From Chloroflexota bacterium (GTDB lineage Bacteria; Chloroflexota; Anaerolineae; UBA2200), in the NCBI GenBank assembly GCA_030607875.1, contig JAUWJD010000017.1, positions 1 to 63,626 on the forward strand: a DNA stretch of 63,626 bases, in the 5' to 3' direction. Of this stretch, positions 42,088-51,315 are shown in pieces. Position 1 is the stretch's first letter; each line of letters opens with the position of its first letter. Made by a program: the position numbers and the translations under genes. Below the pieces are notes generated by a model. That model had not been told where the DNA came from. It was given only the letters and a program-made list of their open reading frames with translations, and searched no databases.

Positions 42088-43317
42088 ATGGCCAGTGAGG
42101 CTCAAGCACAGTCCAACGCCCGCCCAACGCACAGCAAGCACACCAACGCGCTCGCCACCGTCCAGCAGGCCATCTTCATGGTCTCGCTGCCTTTTGGCAT
42201 TCTGCACTTTGTGCTGCCCATCTTCGGGCAAGAGGTCGGCGCCGATGCGGTGCAGATCGGGCTCTTCTTCTCCGCCTTCTCTCTGATGACGGTGCTGCTG
42301 CGGCCCGCAGTCGGTGCGGGGCTGGACCGCTACGGCCGGCGGCGGTTCTTTGTCAGCGGGCTGCTGGGCTATGCCGTGACCATGTTGGCCTTTGCCTTCT
42401 CCGCCAACGTCACGCTCATCGTACTGGCCCGCATGCTGCAGGGCATGGCTTCCGCCTTGCTGTGGCTGGCGGCCAACGCCGTCACCGCAGACGTGGCCAG
42501 CGAAGACGCGCGCGGCGGGGCCTTTGGCGGCATCGGCCAGTCGAACATGGCGGGGTCGGTAGTCGGCACCTTCATCGGCTTTGGCGTGTTCCTGTCCATG
42601 CCCTTCATGGACGGCTGGAAGGTGCTCTTCAGCGGCTATGGAGCGGTGAGCCTGCTGGCCGCCTGGTGGGCCTGGCGGCGCCTGCCGGAGACCAACCCCA
42701 GGCTCCGACACAAGCCCCGTCCCATCGTCTGGTCGCGATCCTGGGTACAGCTCCTACTGGTCACCGTCGTGACCGGTGCTTCGGCGGCCATGCTCGGCCC
42801 GATCATGATGATCTTCCTGCAGCGCAAGCTAGCGGCGGACGTGGCCGACCTGGGCTGGGCCTATCTGCCGGCAGCGCTGATCGTAGCCCTGTTCCAGAGC
42901 CGCCTGGGCAGGCTGGCCGCCCGCTTTGGCCGCAAGCCGTTGATGGTGCTGAGCATGGCCGTGGCAGCGATCACGTCCTTCCTCATCCCCGGGCTCAACC
43001 GCCTGACGCAGTTGGCCGCTTTGTGGGCGCTCCAAGCGCTGTGCTACAGCGCGGGCGACCCGGCCGAGCAGGCCCTGGTGGCCGACCTGACCGGCGGCGA
43101 CCAACGTGGCCGGGCCTATGGGCTGTACGCCATGGCCGCCGGGTTGGGGGCGACCATCGGGCCAGTGGCAGGGGGCTGGCTGTACGAAGCAGTTGGGCCA
43201 CATGCGCCCTTCGTAGCCAACGGCGTCATCCTGGGCGTGTGCGCGCTGGTGCTCGCGGTGTTGCTACGAGAGCCCGCGAGATCGGCCGAGATGCCGATGA
43301 ATCAACTCACCGACTGA
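42088..43317 (+). CDS. MFS multidrug/sugar efflux transporter
   Basis: 409 residues; the ATG at 42088 follows AGGAGG. About twelve transmembrane helices. The loop 2-3 motif (RPAVGAGLDRYGRRRFF, of GxxxDRxGRR type) and the second-half equivalent (GRLAARFGRKPLMV) are intact. It is downstream of the MerR-GyrI regulator and is probably its target, as in Bmr/BmrR. Two decayed relatives of its 5' end lie at 15780 and 40240. Confidence 0.85.
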   Translation: MASEAQAQSNARPTHSKHTNALATVQQAIFMVSLPFGILHFVLPIFGQEVGADAVQIGLFFSAFSLMTVLLRPAVGAGLDRYGRRRFFVSGLLGYAVTMLAFAFSANVTLIVLARMLQGMASALLWLAANAVTADVASEDARGGAFGGIGQSNMAGSVVGTFIGFGVFLSMPFMDGWKVLFSGYGAVSLLAAWWAWRRLPETNPRLRHKPRPIVWSRSWVQLLLVTVVTGASAAMLGPIMMIFLQRKLAADVADLGWAYLPAALIVALFQSRLGRLAARFGRKPLMVLSMAVAAITSFLIPGLNRLTQLAALWALQALCYSAGDPAEQALVADLTGGDQRGRAYGLYAMAAGLGATIGPVAGGWLYEAVGPHAPFVANGVILGVCALVLAVLLREPARSAEMPMNQLTD

Positions 43318-43340
43318 AACTGAACGGCCGGAGGTCTCAC

Positions 43341-43765
43341 CAGGCTCTGGCCGACGAGGTGACCTCAGGCACCTGGGGCAAGCTGACTAAGCCTCTGAGG
43401 AGGCTTGTCAGTTTCAGCCAGGGATTTCCAATCCTTGGCTGGGGCCTCTGACCGACGAGGTAGCCTCAGGCACCTGGGGCGTGCTGACTAAGCCTCTGAG
43501 GAGGCTTGTCAGTCTCAGCCAGGGATTTCCAATCCTTGGCTAGGTCTCGTCAGGCTCCGGCCGACGAGGTGACCTCAGGCACCTGGGGCAAGATGAGTAA
43601 GCCTCTGAGGAGGCTTGTCAGTTTCAGCCAGGGATTTCCAATCCTTGGCTAGGTCTCGTCAGGCTCTGGCCGACGAGGTGACCTCAGGCACCTGGGCAAG
43701 CTGAGAAAGCCTCTGAGGAGGCTTGGTATTTTCAGCCAGGGATTTCCAATCCTTGGCTGGGGCTC
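43341..43765. repeat. Tandem array of four 101-109 bp hairpin-rich units
   Basis: ccgacgaggt recurs at 43351, 43452, 43561 and 43670. Each unit has the hairpin CTGACtAAGCCTC/GAGGCTTgTCAG and a second one AGCCAGGGATT/AATCCTTGGCT. There are no unique spacers, so it is not a CRISPR array. A lone relative of the second hairpin is at about 25287-25312. The remaining bases up to 43957 contain no gene. Confidence 0.85.
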
Positions 43766-43954
43766 TGCAGAATCACCCACCCTGGCGCTGACAACTCACA
43801 CCGTGGTGCTGTGGACGGCTCGGGGTCTCTCCAGCCAGTAGTTGCACCCTGTCCAGGGAACAATCGCCGGACCTGGTTGACCGGTAAGCAGAAGATTAGC
43901 CACCTGGCCAGTGTCAAGATTGCCTGGATGGCCGATGCGCTGGTTGATCGCATC

Positions 43955-43963
43955 TGATATACT
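43955..43963 (+). promoter_or_regulatory. Extended -10 promoter for the serine hydrolase gene
   Basis: TGATATACT (TGn-TATACT). No good -35 is seen. Transcription would start near 43970, leaving a leader of about 50 bases before the ATG at 44023. Confidence 0.45.
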
Positions 43964-44022
43964 TGAGGGCAATCGGTGTTTTCCGTTTGCTGATGTACGT
44001 GTACTCTTGCGCAAGGAGAGCC

Positions 44023-45183
44023 ATGAGAACAAGCGTTGCCTGTACGGTGCGTATGGGAAGGGCAGCGGCCATTCTTCTACTGGTCACGGCACTCGTGGCC
44101 AGCGGCTGCGATCGCCTACCATTGCAGCAAAACCTGGTGGTCCCGACGCCTGAGCAACTGGACGATGGCTGGGAGGTGTCGACGCTGGACGCCGAGGGTT
44201 TGGACGCATCGATCATCGCGGAGGTTGGCGAGGAACTCAAGGGACAGCGGTACGGCGCCATCCACAGTTGCCTGATCGTCAAGAACGGAGCCCTGGTGTA
44301 CGAGCACTACTCTCACATCCGGCGCAGGGAAGCGCCGCACCGGCTGTACTCGGTGACCAAGAGCGTCACTTCAGCGCTGGTGGGCATCGCCTTGGAACAG
44401 GGGTTCATCGACGACCTGGACCGGCAGGTCATCACCTACTTCCCAGAGTACGTCGATGAGGAGTGGAACCACGACAAGGACGCCATCACCCTGCGGCACC
44501 TTCTGACCATGTCGGCGGGCCTGCAGTACGATGAGAACGCGTACCGTTACGGCGACCCACGGAACAGCTACACCCAGATGACGCGATCGGATGACTGGAT
44601 GAAGTGGACGCTCGACCAGCCGTTGGTGGCAGAGCCGGGCACGCGCTTTGCCTACAACAGCGGCTGCAGCCACCTGTTCTCAGGCATCCTCTTCAAGACC
44701 ACCGGCGAGTATGCGGACAAGTTCGCCGAGAAACACCTCTTCGCGCCATTGGGCATCACCAACACTTTCTGGATCAACGGCAACGGCTTCCCCGCCACGA
44801 GCGGCGCAGTAGGCGGGCTCAGCCTGCGCCCTCGCGACATGGCCAAGATCGGCCAGATGTACCTGAACGGCGGGCGGTGGAAGGGCGTGCAGGTGGTGCC
44901 TGAGAAGTGGGTCGCGGAATCGTTCGTGCCGCGAATTCAGGCCTGGGGGGACTGGCAATACGGCTACCAATGGTGGATGCGCAGCGACCGGATTTCCGGA
45001 CAGCAGATCGACTCGTTCGCAGCAAGGGGCTACGGCGACCAGTACATCGTCCTCTTCCCCTCCCTGGACATGGTCGTCGTCATCACCGGTGGGAACGAGG
45101 GCCGTTCCTACGCAGTCGAGTCCGCCATCCAGACTATCGCCCGCGCCGCTTTGAGCCAAAGGCAGTCCGGTGGCCAACGATGA
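44023..45183 (+). CDS. Serine hydrolase lipoprotein, class C beta-lactamase family
   Basis: 386 residues; ATG 44023 follows AAGGAG (44013-44018). The lipobox LVASGC anchors it outside the cell. The SxxK motif is SVTK (in YSVTKSVTSAL) and the YxN motif is YNSG. The late HTG-type motif is replaced by ITGG. Such proteins act as esterases, D-amino-acid peptidases or 6-aminohexanoate-dimer hydrolase-like enzymes. The stop overlaps the next start (ATGA). Confidence 0.83.
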   Translation: MRTSVACTVRMGRAAAILLLVTALVASGCDRLPLQQNLVVPTPEQLDDGWEVSTLDAEGLDASIIAEVGEELKGQRYGAIHSCLIVKNGALVYEHYSHIRRREAPHRLYSVTKSVTSALVGIALEQGFIDDLDRQVITYFPEYVDEEWNHDKDAITLRHLLTMSAGLQYDENAYRYGDPRNSYTQMTRSDDWMKWTLDQPLVAEPGTRFAYNSGCSHLFSGILFKTTGEYADKFAEKHLFAPLGITNTFWINGNGFPATSGAVGGLSLRPRDMAKIGQMYLNGGRWKGVQVVPEKWVAESFVPRIQAWGDWQYGYQWWMRSDRISGQQIDSFAARGYGDQYIVLFPSLDMVVVITGGNEGRSYAVESAIQTIARAALSQRQSGGQR

Positions 45184-46397
45184 CCGCAGACCCCAGAGAG
45201 CAACCCGCTGAGGAAGGCGATAGCAGGGGCTCGCGCCTGTTTGCCGTCGACGCGCTGCGAGGGTCGATCATCATCTGGATGGCCCTCGACCACGCCAACC
45301 ACTTTGTCGCACAGAAGCATTCGTCCGGCGAGTACTGGGGCGGGCCATTCCCCGTCTACCACGACGAGCTGACCTTCCTCACTCGACTGGTGACCCACCC
45401 AGCCGCACCTGGTTTCTTCTTGCTCATGGGCGTGGGCATGGTATGGTTTGCCCGTTCGCGCCAGGAGCGAAGCTGTGGGACATCTTGCCTTCGGCAAGGC
45501 GAAGCGTCTCGCGTACCCCCGCGAGGCTGGAGCAAAGGGGCCATCGTGCGGCATTTCTTGATCCGCGGCGCGCTGCTGATGGCCTTGCAGTTGCTGGTGG
45601 TCAACCGCGCCTGGGAGCTCTCCCAAGGAGGCTGGGGCATAGAGATCTACATCGGCGTGCTGTTTGCGCTGGGCGGCGGCATGATGGTGGGCAGCCTGCT
45701 GCTGTGGCTCAAGCCAGCGCATCTGCTGGCGCTGGCCGCTGTGCTGTTCGTGGGCACCGAGTTGCTGCACCCTGACCCAAGTCTGTGGGGCAGGCTCTCG
45801 ATTGCCGGCATCGACAGGATGAACCTGCTGCTGATTCGCCCCGGTGGGGACCCGTACCTCTACTCGAACTATCCCATCCTGCCCTGGTTGGAGCTGGTGG
45901 TCTTTGGCATGGCCTTTGGGCACTGGCTGGTGGCGGACTCTCGCAAGGCGTTCCAGCGAGCGCTTGGACTCGGCGCGGCACTCCTCGTGGCTTTCGCCGT
46001 GATTCGCTACCTGGACGGCTTTGGCAACATCCGCCCGCGGATGGGAAACGACTGGATCAACTTCCTCAACGTGGTCAAATACCCGCCCAGCATCACCTTC
46101 ACCCTGTTGACGACCGGGGTGAACCTGATTCTTCTGGGGCTGTTCGGCCGCGCGGGTGACGAGGCACAGCGATTCCTGCGACCGTTGGTCGTGTTCGGGC
46201 AGGCACCGCTGTTCTTCTATGTGACCCACCTGTTCCTGTACGCCGGACTTGGCCATCTGCTGACGCCCACGGGCACGAGCATCCCGGCAATGTACCCCCA
46301 CTGGCTGCTGGGACTGGTGATTCTATGCCCGCTGTGCCTGTGGTACGGGCGGCTCAAGCAGCGCCAGCCGGCTAATTCGATGCTGCGATTGCTATAG
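45180..46397 (+). CDS. DUF1624/heparan-alpha-glucosaminide acetyltransferase-like membrane protein
   Basis: 405 residues, about ten transmembrane helices. The start region FAVDALRGSIIIWMALDHANHF is the DUF1624 signature; R and H in the first helices are conserved. Family members are proposed membrane acyltransferases. A 60-bp hairpin element (45468-45530) adds about 20 hydrophilic residues (SCGTSCLRQGEASR) in a loop before RHFLIRGALL without breaking the frame. It is coupled to the upstream hydrolase. Confidence 0.78.
   Translation: MTADPREQPAEEGDSRGSRLFAVDALRGSIIIWMALDHANHFVAQKHSSGEYWGGPFPVYHDELTFLTRLVTHPAAPGFFLLMGVGMVWFARSRQERSCGTSCLRQGEASRVPPRGWSKGAIVRHFLIRGALLMALQLLVVNRAWELSQGGWGIEIYIGVLFALGGGMMVGSLLLWLKPAHLLALAAVLFVGTELLHPDPSLWGRLSIAGIDRMNLLLIRPGGDPYLYSNYPILPWLELVVFGMAFGHWLVADSRKAFQRALGLGAALLVAFAVIRYLDGFGNIRPRMGNDWINFLNVVKYPPSITFTLLTTGVNLILLGLFGRAGDEAQRFLRPLVVFGQAPLFFYVTHLFLYAGLGHLLTPTGTSIPAMYPHWLLGLVILCPLCLWYGRLKQRQPANSMLRLL
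45468..45530 (-). repeat. In-frame double-hairpin insertion element, copy B
   Basis: CTTGCC ttc GGCAAG (45484-45498), spacer gcgaagcgt, CTCGCG tacccc CGCGAG (45508-45525). The reverse complement reads hairpin 2, acgcttcgc, hairpin 1, atgtcccacagc: the same pieces as copy A in a rotated order. Confidence 0.8.
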
Positions 46398-46874
46398 GGA
46401 GAGTTGAAGCAGGAGCTCGGCGCAGAGCAAACAAGGATGACGTGATCCCTCTGCGCCTCAACGGGGATAGAGAACGCCGTTCCTCATCGCAAGCGACCCC
46501 ACGCGCTTTCCTCATCACCTGATCAGCTTGCACCACCGCACCCCGGGTGCGCATGACCCGAGCTCATCCATTGGCCGCCAGCCAGGCCACTCCTTGTCAC
46601 CATTTTGCTGCCTTTGTGAACGGTAGTATAATTGCTCAAACATCGCTTCCAGGGTCAGTTTGCCTGGCTTTCTGGTGCGTCCGTTCCAGCGACGATGCAT
46701 CGTCCCGAGTAGCATAACTGCGTTGTCTGAGACCTGGCGCTCCTGGCGTTCTCCGTTGCTTGTGTCCACCGCGGCCAAGCACACAGCAGTGAGCACCCCA
46801 GGTCATGTGCTTTTGCCAAAGGACTGCACCTCTTGAGCCCTATAGCACCTGGAGCAGCTCGTGGGAGATATCAG
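46398..46874. other. Intergenic region with one isolated promoter-like site
   Basis: TTGCTG (46605-46610), 16-bp spacer, TATAAT (46627-46632) on the plus strand could drive the genes from 46875. A minus-strand open frame (46515-46796) has some protein-like character but no recognisable family. Confidence 0.45.
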
Positions 46875-47060
46875 ATGGGGTATATCGATCCAAACACCGG
46901 TGGAATGCTATTTCAGGTCCTGGCAGCCGGATTGACCGCGCTGTCCGGGTTCGTCTTGGTCTTCTCGCGCCAGATTCGCACCGCCTTCGCTCGCTTCAAG
47001 CGCTTCCTGCGCGAGCGGTCGCAGCGCGAGGAGACAGAAGAGCAACGACCGGCACAGTAA
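46875..47060 (+). CDS. Small membrane protein, YIDPxTGG type
   Basis: 61 residues: MGYIDPNTGGMLFQVL, one transmembrane helix (about 12-32), then a strongly basic and charged tail. Proteins of this form (YIDPGTGS, one helix, basic tail) often precede phosphodiesterase/sulfatase-family genes, as here. Function unknown. The ATG follows GGGAGAT. Confidence 0.7.
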   Translation: MGYIDPNTGGMLFQVLAAGLTALSGFVLVFSRQIRTAFARFKRFLRERSQREETEEQRPAQ

Positions 47061-47120
47061 CCGGGCAGCAGTGAGCTCCTGGACGCTGCTTGCCGTTCCC
47101 TCTCACTGGGGGTATCCACA

Positions 47121-48956
47121 GTGCACACACTGATACTGGGTTTGGATGCTTATGATCCAAAGATCTTTGAACGTCTATCCGGCCAAGGGAAGCTGCCCAA
47201 CCTGACGCGGTACGCAGGTGCCGATGGGTACGCTCGCTTCGAGGTATCGAATCCGCCCCAGAGCGAGGTCTCTTGGACCAGTATTGCCACGGGTCTGAAC
47301 CCCGGCGCGCACGGCATCTTTGACTTTGTTCATCGCGACCCCGGCACATACACACCGTACCCGTCCCTGCTGCCAACAAAGACAGGCCTTGCAGGAACGC
47401 AGTTCGTTCCCCCTCACACTGCAATGACCCTCTTTGAGCAGGCAACCCGCCAGGGTTTTCCAGCCACCGTACTGTGGTGGCCAGCCACCTTCCCAGCCCG
47501 GCCCGAGCTGCCAGTGCGCACACTGCCTGGCCTCGGCGCTCCGGACGTCCTGGGCCGCATGGGCGTGGGCACGTTCTTCTGCTCGCAGGCAGGCTCCATC
47601 TCTGTCGAGGGCAAGATCCCCGTCCTACCGCTGGAAGCGGCGGGAAGGGCTCGCTTTCGTGCTTCCCTCCCCGGCCCATCCCGTAAGACGCGCCGCGGCC
47701 CGCAGCCGTCTTCGCTTAAAGTGCAGCTTGAGCTGGCGGATGACAACCCAGCCCGCCTGATCATCGGCAAGACCAGGACCGAGTTGCTGACCGGAACCTG
47801 GAGCCCGATCATCGAGCTCACCTTCCCCATGGGGCGTTTCCTCAAAGTGCACGCACTCACTCGTGCCATCCTGACGCAGGTGGAACCTGACGTGCGGCTC
47901 TATTTGCTGCCGCTGCAACTGCACCCTTTGCATTCACCCTGGCGGTACGGCACTCCAGGCTCCTTCGTTGCCCAGGTTTGGAGAGAGCACGGCCCATTCC
48001 TCACCCTGGGAATGCCCCAGGACACGACCGCTCTGGAAGAAGGGTACATCAACGACCAGCAGTTCCTAGACCTGTGCGACTCGATACTGGAGACGCGCAG
48101 ACGCATACTGATGGGCGAGTTGGAGCGATTCCCAGAAGGTGTCCTGGCCTCGGTGTTTGACTCACTGGACAGAGTTCAGCATGTCTTTTGTCGGCGCCGC
48201 CCAGACGTCATCGAGGCGTGGTACGCAAAGCTGGACCAGTTAGTCGGCCAGGTGGCACAGCGCACGACAGAACTGGGGATGGAAGGCATCAGAACGATCG
48301 TCATCTCAGACCATGGCATAACGCGGTTTGAGTACAAGGTTCACCTCAATCGCTGGCTGGCCGAGCGTGGCTATCTCCAGCAGAAGGCGCACAGCACATC
48401 GAACGACCTGACCGCAGTGGATTGGACGCGTACGCAGGCCTATGCCGTAGGGCTGAACAGTCTGTACCTCAACCAGGCAGGCCGTGAGGGTCAGGGCTGC
48501 GTTCCGGCGGATGAGTGCCAGAGCTTGATCCAGCGTCTACAACACGACCTGCGCGACTGGCAAGGCCCGGATGGCCGTCCCGTTGTGGGGAAAGCCTGGA
48601 GCAGGGAAGAGGCCTTTGTGGGGCCCCTGGCCAGCTACGGCCCCGACATTGTCGTCGGTTTCGCCCCCGGCTACCGTGCCTCGGCTGAGACTGGGCTGGG
48701 CAAGTGGAAGCAGACGGCCATCGAACCTAATCCCGATGTCTGGAACAGCGATCACTGCGTGGATTACCGCGAGGTGCCTGGCGTACTGTTCTCAAGTCGC
48801 GACCTGAGAGCTTATGCTCATCCCTCCTATCGAGACATTCCACAGCTCACGATTGGCATGGAGCCCGCTCATCGTGACGCCGCTCCACCGCCTACTCTCG
48901 GTGACGAGGATCGAGAGATGGTCGAAGAGAGGTTGCGAGGACTTGGCTACCTTTAG
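47121..48956 (+). CDS. Type I phosphodiesterase/nucleotide pyrophosphatase family protein
   Basis: 611 residues from GTG. Metal-binding residues of the alkaline phosphatase superfamily are visible: LGLDAYDP (D9), the SWTSIATG nucleophile region, ISDHGITRF and NSDHCVDYREVPG near the C-terminus. No signal peptide is seen. The family hydrolyses phosphodiester or phosphonate bonds; substrate unknown. It clusters with another superfamily member and two small membrane proteins. Confidence 0.8.
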   Translation: MHTLILGLDAYDPKIFERLSGQGKLPNLTRYAGADGYARFEVSNPPQSEVSWTSIATGLNPGAHGIFDFVHRDPGTYTPYPSLLPTKTGLAGTQFVPPHTAMTLFEQATRQGFPATVLWWPATFPARPELPVRTLPGLGAPDVLGRMGVGTFFCSQAGSISVEGKIPVLPLEAAGRARFRASLPGPSRKTRRGPQPSSLKVQLELADDNPARLIIGKTRTELLTGTWSPIIELTFPMGRFLKVHALTRAILTQVEPDVRLYLLPLQLHPLHSPWRYGTPGSFVAQVWREHGPFLTLGMPQDTTALEEGYINDQQFLDLCDSILETRRRILMGELERFPEGVLASVFDSLDRVQHVFCRRRPDVIEAWYAKLDQLVGQVAQRTTELGMEGIRTIVISDHGITRFEYKVHLNRWLAERGYLQQKAHSTSNDLTAVDWTRTQAYAVGLNSLYLNQAGREGQGCVPADECQSLIQRLQHDLRDWQGPDGRPVVGKAWSREEAFVGPLASYGPDIVVGFAPGYRASAETGLGKWKQTAIEPNPDVWNSDHCVDYREVPGVLFSSRDLRAYAHPSYRDIPQLTIGMEPAHRDAAPPPTLGDEDREMVEERLRGLGYL

Positions 48957-49467
48957 TGACCGCCTGCCTTCAAGGCACGACATCTACCTGCTGTTCGGAG
49001 CGTGCGTGCTTCCCGTTCAGGCGCAGGCGTTGTTCAGTTACCTCAACGAGTTTCCGTCGCTGCTGCGGCACATGACCGTTTGGGACGCCTTGTCAGCGGG
49101 CGCCTACAGCTTCACCTTTGCCCTGTTCGAGAGCCTGGTGCTCCTGCTGGCGCTCGCGCTTTTGGCCATCCTGCTCCCTGCGCGATGGTTGAAGGATGAC
49201 TTTGCGTCCAAGGGCAGCGTCGCGCTCTATGCCTTGCTGCCCTGGCTCGTCTACTCCCTGAGCACGGAAATCGTATCCTGGCCCAGGTACATCCTGTTGT
49301 CCGCGGGATACCTGCTGCTATTGAGCCTGCTGTACTTGCTGCTGCGCCGTGTAGGCGTCACTGCTGGCTCCATCAAGGCTTTGCTGGAGAGAGTCAGCCT
49401 CCTGGCCTATCTGCACGTCGTTTTGGACGTGTTCAGCCTGTTGGTAGTGATTGTGCGGAACCTGTGA
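48943..49467 (+). CDS. Polytopic membrane protein, unknown function
   Basis: About 174 residues if started at the TTG at 48943, which overlaps the previous gene by 14 bases; sequence upstream in this frame is antisense-like and unsupported. Five to six hydrophobic segments. It ends 3 bases before the next start, so it belongs to the same operon. I recognise no family. Confidence 0.55.
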   Translation: MATFSDRLPSRHDIYLLFGACVLPVQAQALFSYLNEFPSLLRHMTVWDALSAGAYSFTFALFESLVLLLALALLAILLPARWLKDDFASKGSVALYALLPWLVYSLSTEIVSWPRYILLSAGYLLLLSLLYLLLRRVGVTAGSIKALLERVSLLAYLHVVLDVFSLLVVIVRNL

Positions 49468-49470
49468 GGG

Positions 49471-51021
49471 ATGGCTGCAATGAGTTGGCCCATGAACAGG
49501 CGTGAATTCCTCAAGATGGGTCTGGGCCTGCTGGCCTCTCTTGCGGTACCGTGGGACCGAGCCGCGGTCACGGCTCGTACCCATCCCGGCAGCCAGAGGC
49601 CGCCCAACGTGCTCATTCTGGTTTTCGATGCTTTCTCTGCCCTGAACGCCTCTCTGCATGCCTATCCCCGCCAAACCACGCCGAACCTGGCACAATTGGC
49701 GGCGAGGGCTACGGGCTACCACCGACACTACGCGGCGGGCAACTTTACCAACCCCGGGACGGCCTCGCTGCTGAGTGGAACCTATCCCTGGACGCACCGC
49801 ACGCTGCAACTCTTTGATTCTGTGGCCAAACCTCTCGCAGGCAACAGCATCTTCCGAGAATTTGCCGCTGCCGGCTACCGCACGGTGGCCTACTCACACA
49901 ACCTGCAGGCCCTCAGCGTGCTGGAGGCTTTCCGACCCGACATACACCAGTTCATTCCTTTGCAGGAACTGTGCCTTCTGGACAATCACTTCTCTGACCT
50001 GCTGTTTGCCAAGGACTATAACGTAGCCGTTTGGCAAGAGCGGCTCTTCCACGGAGCGGACCGCATCCACGCCCGGTCGACCTCGTTGTTGTTGCGCTCG
50101 CTGAGCCAGAAGATCTGGTCCGCTCAAGTGCGGAGCCTGGAAGCGCGCTATGGGGAGCTTTTCCCCAGAGGCCTGCCCAAGATGCACGATCAGATCTTCC
50201 TCCTTGAGGACGCCGTCGATTGGCTAGCAAGCAATCTGCCACAGATACCACAGCCCTTCATGGTGTACTTCCACGTGATTCCACCGCACGGCCCGTGCAA
50301 TCCCCGCCGCGAGTTCGTGGGCCTGTTCGACGATAGCTGGCGTCCTCCCCACAAGCCACGCAGCTTCTTCCCCCAAGGCCCGTCCGACGAGTTGCAGAAC
50401 TACCACAGGCGTCAGTATGACGAATACATCGCCTACACCGACGCAGAATTCGGCCGGCTATATCGCTCGCTGGAGCGAGCCGGGACCCTGGACGACACGT
50501 ATGTCGTCGTGACATCAGATCACGGCGAGCTGTTCGAGAGAGGCATCATGGGGCATTTCACCCAGACGCTGTACGAACCGATTGTGCGCATACCGCTGCT
50601 GATATTCCAACCCGGGCAGTCAAAGCGCAAGGATGTGTATGCGCCGACGAGCTGTGTGGATGTGCTGCCGACGCTGCTGCACGCCGCTGGCCAGCCCATC
50701 CCGGACTGGTGCGAGGGTCAAGTCCTGCCGTCTTTCGCCAGTGAGGCGAGGCTGGAAGAACGCAGCCTCTACGTCGTCGAGGCAAAGCGAAACCGCAAGT
50801 ACAGAGCGCTGACCAAAGCCACAGTGGCCATCGTAAAGGGGCCATACAAGCTGGTTCATTATTTCGGCTATCCTCTCCATCAGGACGCCTATGAGCTATA
50901 CGACGTAGACAACGACCCGGAGGAACTGAACGACCTGTACGAGTCGAGGAAGGAACTGGCACAACCACTTCGAGCGGAACTGCTGAGCAAGCTCGAGGAG
51001 GTCAACCGGCCCTTCGCCTGA
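49471..51021 (+). CDS. Sulfatase-fold hydrolase with Thr at the formylglycine position
   Basis: 516 residues (ATG at 49471 or 49492). A twin-arginine-type leader (NRREFLKMGLGLLASLA) suggests Tat export. The fold shows LILVFDAFSA, TPNLAQLA and TSDHGELF with H in MGHF. The active-site motif that reads C/S-x-P-S-R in sulfatases is TNPGTASLLSG here, so formylglycine cannot form. A Thr nucleophile is typical of phosphoglycerol transferases and other phospho-enzymes of this superfamily. A phosphohydrolase or phosphotransferase is more likely than a sulfatase. Confidence 0.78.
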   Translation: MAAMSWPMNRREFLKMGLGLLASLAVPWDRAAVTARTHPGSQRPPNVLILVFDAFSALNASLHAYPRQTTPNLAQLAARATGYHRHYAAGNFTNPGTASLLSGTYPWTHRTLQLFDSVAKPLAGNSIFREFAAAGYRTVAYSHNLQALSVLEAFRPDIHQFIPLQELCLLDNHFSDLLFAKDYNVAVWQERLFHGADRIHARSTSLLLRSLSQKIWSAQVRSLEARYGELFPRGLPKMHDQIFLLEDAVDWLASNLPQIPQPFMVYFHVIPPHGPCNPRREFVGLFDDSWRPPHKPRSFFPQGPSDELQNYHRRQYDEYIAYTDAEFGRLYRSLERAGTLDDTYVVVTSDHGELFERGIMGHFTQTLYEPIVRIPLLIFQPGQSKRKDVYAPTSCVDVLPTLLHAAGQPIPDWCEGQVLPSFASEARLEERSLYVVEAKRNRKYRALTKATVAIVKGPYKLVHYFGYPLHQDAYELYDVDNDPEELNDLYESRKELAQPLRAELLSKLEEVNRPFA

Positions 51022-51121
51022 GAGGGCATCACCGCCACGCTCGAGGCCCAGAAGAGGTAACGCGCCGGGCCCCAGCAGCCAAACCACGTGGAGGGATCCT
51101 CAACCTTGCCCCACGTCTGGC

Positions 51122-51313
51122 AGACAGCGCAGGCGGGGTGGTGAAGAACAAGGTCAGCCGAAAGAGGAGGCCAAGGCCCGCGACGAGCGGGAGTGCCTGT
51201 CTCCACTGCTGTTTGGGCCAGTGATGCGTCCTTGGTACCAGCCACCACACGGCGGCTGTGTAGCCCACCCAGGCCAGTCCATTGAGACACAGGAATGGCA
51301 CGACGTGCCCCAG
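51122..51313 (-). pseudogene. Fragment of a membrane glycosyltransferase (DUF2029/mannosyltransferase-like)
   Basis: The minus frame reads a hydrophobic stretch, then LVAGLGLLFRLTLFFTTPPALS, matching the helix before the SDDIYRYxWDG motif of polyprenol-phosphate mannosyltransferase-like proteins. The catalytic DD is missing because the frame changes right after PPALS. Confidence 0.5.
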
Positions 51314-51315
51314 CA

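Noticed and set aside
43341-43765. Possible CRISPR array
   Set aside because: Repeats are about 100 bp and contiguous, without short unique spacers, and there are no cas genes.
46515-46796. Minus-strand 93-residue open frame
   Set aside because: No ribosome site, no recognisable family and no neighbour on that strand; treated as non-coding.
49471-51021. Annotation as a true sulfatase
   Set aside because: The formylglycine Cys/Ser is missing (Thr instead).
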